64,000 nucleotides of DNA from Anomaloglossus baeobatrachus (Eukaryota; Chordata; Amphibia; Anura; Aromobatidae): the NCBI RefSeq assembly GCF_048569485.1, contig NC_134354.1:330191643-330255642 (forward strand), read 5' to 3'. Of this stretch, positions 56,105 through 64,000 are shown piece after piece. The position numbers and the translations under genes were made by a program. The notes beneath the pieces are model-generated. The model ran no database searches. It had not been told where the DNA came from and was given only the letters and a program-made list of their open reading frames with translations. How positions within the stretch are numbered: the stretch's first letter is position 1; every line of letters starts with the position of its first letter.

Positions 56105-58015
56105 ATAACCCTCCAGAAATTAGAGGCTGAAATAAAAGATTTGGAAGAGGTTATTCAAAAAGATCTGTCCAAGGATGAATTGCATGAATTGTTTGCAAGC
56201 CTGGACAAGGACTTTGAACGCTGGGAGAAGGAGATCAGCGCTGACAAATTGAAGAAGTATCAGCGGGATGTCCACGATTTTGATTCTAACAAAATATATA
56301 AATGGCAGACAAAGAAGGTATCAAATTTAATGACCTCTAGGTCTGCGTCCAATCAGTCTTTGAATTCTGTATCGGAAAGCATGGCTTCAACCAGTGGTTC
56401 TGAGGGTCCAAGAAATCCTTCATATAGTGGACACAAACGCAAAGGATATGATATTTTCAATCCGCGGGATAAACGGAAGGATGGACCACAGGTAATCAAT
56501 CTTTCCCAGCACAAGCTTTCCGATACACAAATTCGGCTATTGGAAAAAGGATTAACATTTTCTCCCTCTAATGTTTTAGACGCGTTCACAGCGGTGAAGG
56601 ACGTTCACCTCTTTTCAAGGAAAATATTGCTTAAAAAATTACATCACAAAACACAGGTTTCTGACGTCTTCACCACTAGGGAGGAAGCACTTTTGGCCTT
56701 GCAATCTTTGGAGGAGGAAAGCTCAGGATATGAGGTTGGTAATTTCCCGTTACAACTGATGAATAAATCAAAAAAATTTCCTAGCTTGAGTATTTGTCCG
56801 GCCTTAGAAGTATTCACTAAACTTGTCTCTGAGGAGATTGAGGGTTTGGCTGTATTGCCACCACCATCCCGCAATCTCAATAGAGCTGAGTGGGTTGGCT
56901 TGAAGGAGTTACAGTCCTGGCGGGATGTGATGATCAAGCCAGCCGACAAAGGCGGCAACTTAGTTATATGGCCGTGTGACAAATACGAGGAGCAAGCCAA
57001 CAAATTGCTGAGTGATACTAATTGCTACCGGAAATTGCCATATAATCCTACCTCATCTTTCCACAATTCTCTAATTTTGATTTTGGAACGAGCATATGAT
57101 AAGAGTATTATACCGAAAAAATTCCTGGATACTATAAAGGGACTTCATCCACGGCTCCCGGCACTTTACCTGATCCCAAAGATCCACAAGGACCCAGCAA
57201 ACCCCCCTGGCAGACCCATTATATCGGGTAATGGTAGCCTGATAGAATTAGTCTGTCAGGTTATAGATTTTTATTTAAAACCGTTGGTTTGTGAATTGCC
57301 ATCTTATATTCAGGATACCACTGCCGCCCTGAGACGTCTAGATGGTATTCATCTTGAGGATAACATGCTGTTGGTGTCTGCAGATATAGAATCCTTGTAT
57401 ACTTCAATCAGACACCCGGATGGTCTTAGGGCGGTTTCGTGGTACCTGGAGGCTAGTAACATCTCACGACCAACGGTGGATTTAATACTTATTTTGTTGG
57501 AATTTATTTTGACGCATAACATTTTTACGTTTAACGGTAATATTTATTTACAGACGCAGGGAACTGCCATGGGGGCTTGCTGTGCGCCCTCCTATGCCAA
57601 CCTTTTTTGGGGGGCATGGGAGCGGCAAATTTTTGTGGATGATAACAACTTATGTACACATCAGGTCCAAAATTGGGTCAGGTATATTGATGATGTCCTG
57701 TTCATCTGGGAGGGGGATCTCTGTGGTCTCCAGGAATTTATGCAATGTTTAAATCATAATGATTTGAACATTAAGCTCACCTTTGAATATGGTCGTACAA
57801 TCAATTTTTTGGATTTGAGGATTGTCGTGTCATCTAATGGCCTTTTGTCCACACAAGTTTATTGTAAGCCGACGGCCACTAACTCGTTACTGTTGGCATC
57901 CTCTGCTCACCCCAAAAGTACCATTCAGGGGATCCCTAGTAGTCAGTTCCTCAGAATTAGAAGGGGGTCATCTGCAGGGCTGAATGCCCGTGTAAAAAGG
58001 TATATATTGGTTTGA
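56105..58015 (+). pseudogene. PLE N-terminal region plus reverse transcriptase (plus copy)
   Basis: An open frame of 661 codons runs from 56030, but its first 25 residues come from antisense of the other copy; true PLE sequence begins after 56104. The N-terminal region is charged and coiled-coil-like (EAEIKDLEEVIQKDL), with a Ser-rich linker. Reverse transcriptase motifs follow: KPADKGGNLVIW (303-314 of the frame), PKIHKDPANPPGRPIIS (383-399), motif A SADIESLYTSI (450-460), motif B GTAMGACCAPSYANLF (511-526) and motif C YIDDVLFIW (552-560). After FLRI the 514-bp deletion moves the remaining endonuclease sequence out of phase, and the frame closes at 58015. The family's own start codon lies upstream of the preserved sequence. 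Confidence 0.88.
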
Positions 58016-58310
58016 CCACGAGGGAGTTAAAAATTAGGATCCGCGAACATTGTTTAGATATAGAGAAGGCTAAAGGTATCAATGATGAAAGCCTTTTGAA
58101 AACTATTCCAAGACATTTCAAGAAATTTCATTGCTGTAATTCTACCATGTTGAGTTGAAGGTCAAAGGCATAGATCTGGTTTCCATGGGAACAAGAGGGG
58201 GAGATTTGGGTAGGGTTCTTGCCCAAGTCGAAAGTAAATGGATATACAGACTTGGGACTTTGGCCCCTAATGGTCTGAATGAGAATATGGGGTTCTCAGC
58301 TTTCCTGTAA
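57961..58310 (+). pseudogene. GIY-YIG endonuclease remnant of the plus copy
   Basis: In a different phase from the reverse transcriptase, GVICRAECPCKKVYIGLTTR and ELKIRIREH are readable from 57964, then IEKAKGINDESLLKTIPRHF to a TGA at 58156-58158. The terminal block ending NENMGFSAFL stops at 58308-58310. It corresponds to residues 290-402 of the minus copy. Confidence 0.8.
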
Positions 58311-60091
58311 GGCGATACAGGTGGTCGTTCAATGCATTTGTTTTTTTTTTTTGTTTTTTTGTTTTTTGCTTTGGTTTTTGATGAGCATTTATAGCTATAC
58401 CTGGTTTTAAATAGGTGTATGTGGTGGGTGTTTTATACAATTTTAATTGTTTGTTTTTTTAGTTCATTAGGTTACCAATGTTTGGCTTTGTCTATTCTGG
58501 AGCATATACCTTTACATCTGTGCCTTGGAGTTCATCTTCTCATGGTATCCATCTAAAGAAAAGAAGAGGATTTTGTTCCCATGAACTACAATTGTCGATC
58601 TATGATCCTGTTATGTTCCATGGGATATAATTGTGACATAATGTACTGGTGAATGTATTATAACACAACAGAGGTGACTGAATATTGCCTATGGGATGTA
58701 TATTTTGCCCAAAAAAACATCTAGTCATCATTTGCAATGTATGTATCAGCGTATGTCTACTGATGCAATATCTGTTATTTTCCTGGTGAATGTGTTATAA
58801 CACAACAGGGGTGACTGAATATTGCCTACGGGATGTATATTTTGCCCAAAAAAAATCTAGTCATCATTTGCAATGTATGTATCAGCGTATGTTTATTGAT
58901 GCAATATCTGTTCTTTTCCTGTTGTGGTATCACGTTGCTGATAATGTTGTGACATATATGATCCCCTTGAAATATGAGGTCGGCTGTTGGAAGCCCAATG
59001 GGTTTAAATATCTTCCTTTTGTCTCTATGCATAAGAATTTACCTAGTGCGCATGCCTGCTGTGCTGCTCGCTTGCTTCCTATGCCGCGTCTGAAAGCGTC
59101 CCGTGGTCTCCATGGCTCCATTATCACATGGGCCGTGACATCACGGGCACGTGATCGCGGCATACGGGAAGCTTATTTCAATAGCGGTGGTGGCAACGGT
59201 TGTCATGCGCCGCGTCATTAGGTTAATTCGTTCGCGTCCGGCCGATCACATGATCTAAAGGTGTACCTCCATAGGTTGCTCCAGCCTTTTTAACCAGCCT
59301 GCCCCTCACCTCTGACACGCTCCTTGAGAAAGCGACTGCGAAACACGTGTCGGAGTGTGAGGGTCACGGCAGGATATTTTCAGGTGATGTAATTTGTCAT
59401 TTTCACTCTTCTGTGTGCCTGCTTTGCCGGCTTGCCCGTTTACACCCACCCCCCCTCCCCCCTTCCTTGGCATTAACTTAGCTGCCTGTGCGTTGCATGC
59501 ACTGTGCTTTGTTAAACTGCATACTTGTTCCCCTTATTTGTTTGGTGAACCCTATACTATATATCCAGCCCCACTTTGGGATGGTTGCCCCACTAAGGGG
59601 TGGGATCTGCTTTGGTATGATCCTGATGTATGCTATGCACGGGTAGCATGTAGGTATAGATTGGTGAAGGGTAGTAAGTGGGTGTATTTTACTATAAGTA
59701 GAACGCTTTATTGCTGTGCTCTGAGTTCTGCACATGGTCATTTATCTATATTTACATATATGCTCTGCAGGTTGGTGGAGTTCCACCTGTATGGCAACTA
59801 ATTAATTAATGATTCATTGTAACTAATGTGTAGCACAGGATACAGCAATGCGTTCAATTCTCATTACTTAATTTAAGAGGTGTACCAGCGCAGGTGTATA
59901 TTCTTCCACCTGTGAAAAATCATCATTTTTCTTCAAATTTTTCCTGTCTGTGTCCCTCTTTTGTATACGGTACCTTTTGCTTGTTTTTAAACATTTTTAA
60001 TGAATATCAATAAAGGTGTCTTTTTTATTGTTCTTTCGTGTCACTCTTCAATATGGGTGTCTACTGACGTCCATGGTTGTGTTCAATTATG
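58311..60091 (+). repeat. PLE 3' untranslated arm, plus copy
   Basis: Inverse of 52845-54621. It holds T-rich runs near 58340, the paired segments with CAGCGTATGT, the hammerhead-like motif and the terminal block with AATAAA on the plus strand near 60010 and on the minus strand near 60024. Ends at GTTCAATTATG around 60091. Confidence 0.75.
59316..59359 (+). other. Hammerhead-like motif in the plus PLE arm
   Basis: CACGCTCC (59316-59323) can pair over eight positions, with one G-U, with GGAGTGTG (59352-59359) as stem I. The core TTGAGAA sits where hammerheads have CUGANGA (positions 3 and 8 differ). A short GC/GC stem II follows, then GAAA (59340-59343), stem III CACGTG (self-complementary, suited to dimers) and GTC as cleavage triplet. 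PLEs and retrozymes are known to carry minimal type I hammerheads here. The core changes suggest an inactive or variant ribozyme. Confidence 0.5.
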
Positions 60092-60303
60092 CTATATAGA
60101 GTGCTAATTTCCACCAAATAGGACATGAGGTTGTTAACTTTAAGGACATGTTCTATAGTCTGGCTATAAAGATTCAGGTATATCATAATGGGTTGAAAAC
60201 AACTCAGGACCACACTCTTCGGCTTTTCAACATGTCTTTTGACTTTATAATCTGTTCATTGATAGATTTGACTTCATGTGCCTTGTTACCATCGCAATAA
60301 ACT
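60092..60303 (-). other. Proximal 3' untranslated region of the kinase gene
   Basis: About 210 bp separate the kinase stop codon from the PLE edge. No canonical AATAAA occurs on the minus strand here; the nearest hexamers are a TATAAA-like site near 60246 and the AATAAA inside the PLE arm near 60024. Inference only; no transcript evidence. Confidence 0.4.
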
Positions 60304-60512
60304 TTAGATATTGTCCCCAGGCTGATACTGTGGCTCTGTAGCTGTAAAGTAATCTTCCAGAAAGGACTGCAAGTACTCAAATGTTGGACGTTCCTCAGGA
60401 TCACCCTTCCAGCACTGTAACAAAAGGTCATGAAGAGATGGGGGGCAACCTGAAGGACATGGCATTCGGTACCCCCGTTCCACTTGCTCCAATACTTCTC
60501 TATTACTCATAC
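60304..60512 (-). CDS. Src-family tyrosine kinase, last coding exon
   Basis: The exon codes for the end of the kinase C-lobe and the regulatory tail of a membrane-associated non-receptor tyrosine kinase. It starts after a good acceptor (TTTTTTTCTCAACACTAG) with GT completing a split Gly codon. It then reads 68 residues from [18 protein letters not shown], through [20 protein letters not shown], to [10 protein letters not shown] and TAA. RPTFEY and [12 protein letters not shown] are hallmarks of the Src/Yes/Fyn/Fgr/Yrk group; the Tyr in PQYQPG is the tail Tyr phosphorylated by Csk that locks the kinase. Length and phase match the family's last exon. Src, Yes and Fyn end GENL; the GDNI tail has the Asp seen in Fgr (GDQT), while the body is closest to Fyn and Yes by recall. 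An Fgr- or Yrk-type gene is my guess. No damage is visible. Upstream exons are not in the window. Confidence 0.93.
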
Positions 60513-60531
60513 CTAGTGTTGAGAAAAAAAG
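60513..60531 (-). other. 3' splice acceptor of the kinase exon
   Basis: Minus strand: a pyrimidine-rich tract with seven T then CTCAACACTAG before the exon. It defines the exon start and implies an intron of at least 3.4 kb reaching beyond the window. Confidence 0.85.
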
Positions 60532-60649
60532 ACAATAGAATAGATTTGTACATTTGATTAATAACCAGGTTTTGTAAAATGGCACTTATTAAAGAAAAGT
60601 GGTGTCAGAAAGTGAACTATACTTTTAATCAGGATTTTTTGTTAAAAGA

Positions 60650-61040
60650 ATTTAAAGGGAATCTTTCACCAGGTTTTTGCTATCTAATCTGAGAGCAGCA
60701 GACCCTGATTCCTATGATGTGTTACTTACTGCTTGGCTTTGTGTAATTTTGATAATATCACTTTTACTAGTAGATTATCACTAGAGGACTAGTAAACCTG
60801 CTGCCATGTAGTCCTCTGTATTCATGAGCTCTGTATAACCCCACTCCCACTACAGATTGGCAGCTTTTTGCCTATGCACAGTACACACAGAAAGTAATCA
60901 ATCAGTGGTGTGGGTGGGGTGAAAAGACCTTAGTATTCAGAGAATTGGTAGATCTGCAGCAGATAAAACGATTTTTATCAATACTACAGTAACCACCAAA
61001 GTGTGTGATACATCACTTGAATCACGGTCTCCACCTGTAC
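60650..61040. repeat. Frog MITE fragment in the kinase intron
   Basis: TTTAAAGGGAATCTTTCACC followed by GCTATCTAATCTGAGAGCAG and AGATTGGCAGCTTTTTGCC resembles a high-copy TTAA-type frog MITE with CACCAG ends. The right end is not clear. Confidence 0.5.
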
Positions 61041-61609
61041 ATCTTTGTGCTCGCAGATAGGTTGCAAACACCTAGAAAAAGATTTCTTTTAAAAAATAAG
61101 TATATCATAAACTATATAAGAATAATTCTAAATGATGCAATTTTCACACTGGCTACTAATCCTAAAACTAGTTTCCTGTTTTGTACAGATGAATTTTCAG
61201 CTGCCTCATTATCATTACAGACAGGAATTAAAATGACCCTGATATACAGTAGATAATACAAGATGCACTGTACTGTAGATGATGGTCATATCTGATCTCT
61301 CTTTTCCTCAAAATGACCTTTGCCCATGTCAGACTATTCTTTGCAAGCAATCCTGTAAATATCAATAAGCCAGTCATTCTATAGCAGCCTATGTCCGTGA
61401 GCCTTCCTGCACAGAACAGGAAACACGAGTAGTGATGGGCGGACTCACAGATATCTGAGATTGGCGGGTCTAACCAGGTATAATAAAAAAAAACAAAAAA
61501 AAAAACACCATTCCCAGTCGGAATTGATCCTGGATATCTGGCTGGATGCTGGTTTCCATATCAGTCTATAGGGACCAGAATCTAGAGCTTAAAAATGGTG
61601 GTAGAAGGG
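61041..61609. other. Intron sequence, nothing recognised
   Basis: About 570 bp. An A-rich run lies at 61486-61506. No exon with kinase similarity is found on the minus strand. Confidence 0.4.
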
Positions 61610-62240
61610 TAGAAGTGACCTGTGTTCACAGACCTGCATCTCGTGGCAGAAAACTGTGGGTTTTTTTGCCAAGCGATGCACATTTGGTGTTGAAATTTCT
61701 ACAGCATATTACTGCACCTAATCTACACCTACTGGCAAACAAAACAACATTAAAATACCAAGCGGTTTTGATGTGATAGTGATGCAATTTTTTACCAGCA
61801 GATTTGGTTCAGGAAAATAGTGTAAAAATTTCAACACTAAATCTGCATCTCTTGGCAAAAAAATGTACAAAAACGGTTTTGACGTAGTTTCGATGCCGTT
61901 TTCTACCAGGAGGTGCAAATTTGGTGCTGAAATGTCTGCACCAGATTTCAGCACCAAATTTGCATTTCCTGGCAGAAAACCACAATGAAATGGCGTCAAA
62001 ACCACTTTTGTGCATTATTTTGCTCAGAGCAGCATATTCGGTGCTGAAATTGTACACCATATTCCTGCACTGAACCTACACCTCCTGGCAAAAAAAATGC
62101 ATCAAAACCACATGCGTTATAATGCAGTTTTGATACGTTTTTTTTACCAGGAGGTGTAGATTGGATGTACGAATATTTTGTAAAACTTTCAGCACCAAAT
62201 CTGCATCTCTTGGCAAAAAATCCCCACGGTTTTCTGCCAG
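61610..62240. repeat. Alternating inverted/direct repeat cluster
   Basis: Blocks of TACCAGGAGGTGCAAATTTG / CAGCACCAAATTTGCATTTC and CTTGGCAAAAAAATG / TTTTTACCAGGAGGTG recur about six times in both orientations with a spacing of roughly 100 bp. The cluster can form several hairpins. Short frames reading LLVKNCITITSKP-like text are by-products. Confidence 0.7.
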
Positions 62241-62269
62241 GTGAGTGAACTCGTAAGGTCACTGAGTTC

Positions 62270-62720
62270 AATGAGGTCACCTGAGGGCAGATTACCTGCC
62301 CTCACAGGTGGAGGACTGTGGGAATCTCCAGCTGTGACCGCAAATAGCCTGAGTGACATCACCGCTCATTGTGCGGCTCACTCAGTTTCTGCCTGAAGCT
62401 CACAGTGGGCGGTCATGTTCTATGACTGCTCACTGTCACTTCAGATGTAGTAGAGCTGGAATAGTCATGGGCTCTTGTGTGGATTACGTCAGACCTGGGT
62501 GTTTTGGTGGTTAATAAATTGGTGAAAGAGGTTTTTTTTTATGTTTTATTTCACATAAAGGATTTTTTCTGTTTGTTTTTATTTCTTTTCACTTACAGAT
62601 TAGTAATAGGGGACGTCTCATAGACACCTACCATTACTAACTATGGCTTAGTGGCAACTGTGAGCTGTTATTAATCCCTTATTACCCTGATTGGCACTGT
62701 ACCAGGCCAATCGCGATGAG
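62270..62720. repeat. Frog repeat module shared with the giant Harbinger-like element
   Basis: GTGGATTACGTCAGACCTGG, GGTTAATAAATTGGTGAAAG and TTTATTTCACATAAAGGATT parallel the right interior of the element at 41837-44900 (about 44580-44790). The following CATTACTAACTATGGCTTAG and CCTGATTGGCACTG blocks are also repeat-like. A TSD or TIR is not visible. Confidence 0.55.
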
Positions 62721-63287
62721 CTGGGTAAAGTCCCCTAGTTGTCACATCTACTGAATGCAACAATTCTGGGTGGCTGCAGGCTGCTATTTTTAGGCTTGGG
62801 GCCCAATAACCATGGCCCTCTCCAGCCTAAAAATATCAGCCACCAGATGTCGGGCTTTACCATGGCTGGATATCATAATATATTTGGGGGGGGGGGTTGG
62901 GCACACACACAGCTAAAATAAGCACATGGCTGGGGGCTGTAGCCTGTTGCTGTATGCTTTATCTGTGCTGGGCATCACAATATGCGGCAACCCTATGCTT
63001 ATTTTTTTTAAAACAAAGATAAGAGCAAATTTAAAAAATACATTTAAAATTTACCCCTTCACGACATTCGCTGTACATGTATGGTGCAAATCGGAAGAAG
63101 AAGTACAAAGCGGCCTCACTGGGTGAGCCCACTGAATACTCGGCCGGTAATGGCTGTGTGTAACAGCCGTGACCAGCCTTTAATAATCTTAAGTGGAGCT
63201 CCAGCCACAGCGCTGACCTTTATCATCAAGGTTTTTTGTACCAACGCTATAATCCACTCAAATTTCCATATCCCTGGCACCCACCTT
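62721..63287. other. Intron sequence with repeat debris
   Basis: About 570 bp with a G run at 62884-62895 and TTACCCCTTCACGACATTCG near 63052, which resembles the terminus of the TTAA-type elements. No exon recognised. Confidence 0.35.
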
Positions 63288-63420
63288 TAAGCGATTCTTG
63301 ACTAAGACCCAGGCGGGCTCGAAATGTCGTCAAATGACTTCACAGTCGCCTCAATAAATTTAAATATTTTTTTGCATCATAATCTATCAGTGCAGTGACA
63401 GACCAATTTTTTTGATCTAT
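63288..63420 (+). repeat. Hammerhead-like retroposon tail
   Basis: TTAAGCGATTCTTGACTAAG, then CCCAGGCGGGCTCGAAATGTCG, has the layout core / stem / GAAA of the hammerhead-like repeats in this window (TTGACTA for CUGANGA; the longer piece continues with TCGTC). It is followed by CTCAATAAATTTAAATATTT and TTGCATC, as in ribozyme-bearing frog retroposons. Fragmentary. Confidence 0.4.
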
Positions 63421-63838
63421 GCTCCTCTCGTGCATGGCAGAGTGCAGCGAGTGGCTAGGGCTGCTGAGCAGTGCTGGAAGAAAACGTACTCACAGGAAGA
63501 CTTCACCACATTCAAAAAAGCAATTCACACATTTTGTTCGGCCCTCACCTCTGCTAAACAGGATTACTACAGAACTCTCATTTCTTCTTTATCCCACAAC
63601 CCCAGACAGTTAATCAATACTTTTAACTCCCTCCTCCACTGACCACTGTCCCCTCCAACCTCCCTCATCTCTGCAGAAGACTTTGCCGCATATTTCAAAG
63701 ATAAGATTGACCAAACAACGCAAGTCTTTTCTGCTCGATCACCACAACCCCTTCATATAACAGACCACTGCCCCTCCCCCATGAACTTCCTTCCCACCAT
63801 CACTGAAGGAGAGCCTATTAGGGATGATCGAATACCAA
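63421..63838 (+). pseudogene. LINE ORF2 fragment (L2/CR1-like), endonuclease-RT linker
   Basis: Translation gives EQCWKKTYSQEDFTTFKKAI, SALTSAKQDYYRTLISSLSH, NPRQLINTFNSLLH, then, after one in-frame TGA (63640-63642), PLSPPTSLISAEDFAAYFKD and KIDQTTQVF. This is the weakly conserved linker between endonuclease and reverse transcriptase in L2/CR1-type non-LTR elements (the SNPRKLF...LL and DDFA..F..KI landmarks). Neither catalytic domain is present. Truncated at both ends. Confidence 0.7.
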
Positions 63839-64000
63839 AATATTTGACTTCGCGAATATCCGACGAATAGGTCGCCACTATTCGACTATTCGCGAATATT
63901 CAATGCGTAATGTAAGTCTATGGGAAACCCGAATAATTTCACGTTAGACCTAACGGTGAGCTGTAGTGACTGAGGAAAAGACTGAAATGGATGGGAAAAG
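63839..64000. repeat. Frog MITE, left part (ATTCGCGAATATTC-rich)
   Basis: GGATGATCGAATACCAAAAT, ACTTCGCGAATATCCGACGA and ATGTAAGTCTATGGGAAACC follow the order of a high-copy amphibian repeat. It is cut by the window edge and interrupts the LINE fragment. Confidence 0.5.

Larger units (their letters stand above)
52845..60091. mobile_element. Penelope-like element, head-to-head inverted dimer
   Basis: Two copies of one PLE point outwards. The minus copy covers 52845-56104 and the plus copy 56105-60091. The arms are inverted repeats: 52845-56104 pairs with 57333-60091. For the outer 0.7 kb the arms are collinear without net length change, and by eye they are about 97-98% alike. The plus copy keeps 1.2 kb of upstream sequence lacked by the minus copy, but has a 514-bp internal deletion between reverse transcriptase and endonuclease. 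Coding parts show a PLE reverse transcriptase (YIDD) and a GIY-YIG endonuclease. Both outer ends carry the same 3' untranslated region with AATAAA on each strand. Inverted partial copies fused to the 5' end are characteristic of Penelope-type integration. No clear target duplication. Confidence 0.88.

Noticed and set aside
53135-59801. Mirror-image frames of 127-143 codons in the PLE arms
   Set aside because: Both copies come from the inverted untranslated arms and have no recognised domain.
60600-64000. Further Src-family kinase exons
   Set aside because: Minus-strand translation gave no kinase, SH2 or SH3 motif; only repeats and unassigned intron sequence.

Overview
The window reads as repeat-dense nuclear DNA of a vertebrate, most likely a frog (neobatrachian anuran; species not determinable). 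It holds several Tc1-type transposons, many TIR miniatures of the sort abundant in frogs, a tRNA-derived SINE with a TTA tail, a Penelope-like element (PLE), an L2/CR1-type LINE scrap and one clan of LTRs seen about ten times. Nothing is organised as operons. The only host coding sequence I can defend is the last coding exon of a Src-family tyrosine kinase on the minus strand (60304-60512). Its upstream exons must lie beyond position 64000, so 60513-64000 is intron and most of the window is 3' flank. Layout. 1-1503: Tc1-like relics around a Harbinger-like MITE. 1921-4106: a solo LTR with a second solo LTR inside it. 4310-9449: minisatellites, a TTAA MITE, a possible solo LTR and a 1.86-kb hAT-type element with a perfect 8-bp target duplication. 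9798-10302: a fold-back retroposon with a 15-bp target duplication. 10630-18036: a MITE, a long TA-flanked TIR element loaded with LTRs and another MITE, and a minisatellite. 18041-23315: a large frog repeat hit by a SINE, a MITE and a solo LTR. 23316-29100: a Tc1 element split by a 4.2-kb element full of satellite arrays. 29105-31328: another Tc1 relic and a solo LTR. 31496-34631: a MITE interrupted by a compact two-LTR element with recognisable PBS and PPT. 35104-40965: MITEs, solo LTRs and a minisatellite split by an LTR. 41141-45283: a solo LTR split by a 3.06-kb Harbinger-like element carrying a 2.2-kb minisatellite. 45924-48066: two related MITEs. 49013-52207: a dead Tc1 and a Tc1 with a full 358-codon DDE transposase frame. 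52845-60091: a PLE head-to-head inverted dimer with arms of 3.26 and 2.76 kb. 60304-64000: kinase exon and repeat-filled intron. How it fits together: nearly all the interest is in mobile-element biology. Insertions are deeply nested, many with clean target duplications, so a relative order can be read. Non-autonomous elements carry tandem arrays. Hammerhead-ribozyme-like cores recur in fold-back or retroposed repeats. The strongest candidates for something little described are the PLE inverted dimer beside the kinase 3' end, the fold-back retroposon with hammerhead-like cores, and a PBS-like motif built into the LTR clan. Identifications come from reading motifs and remembered families; no search was run.
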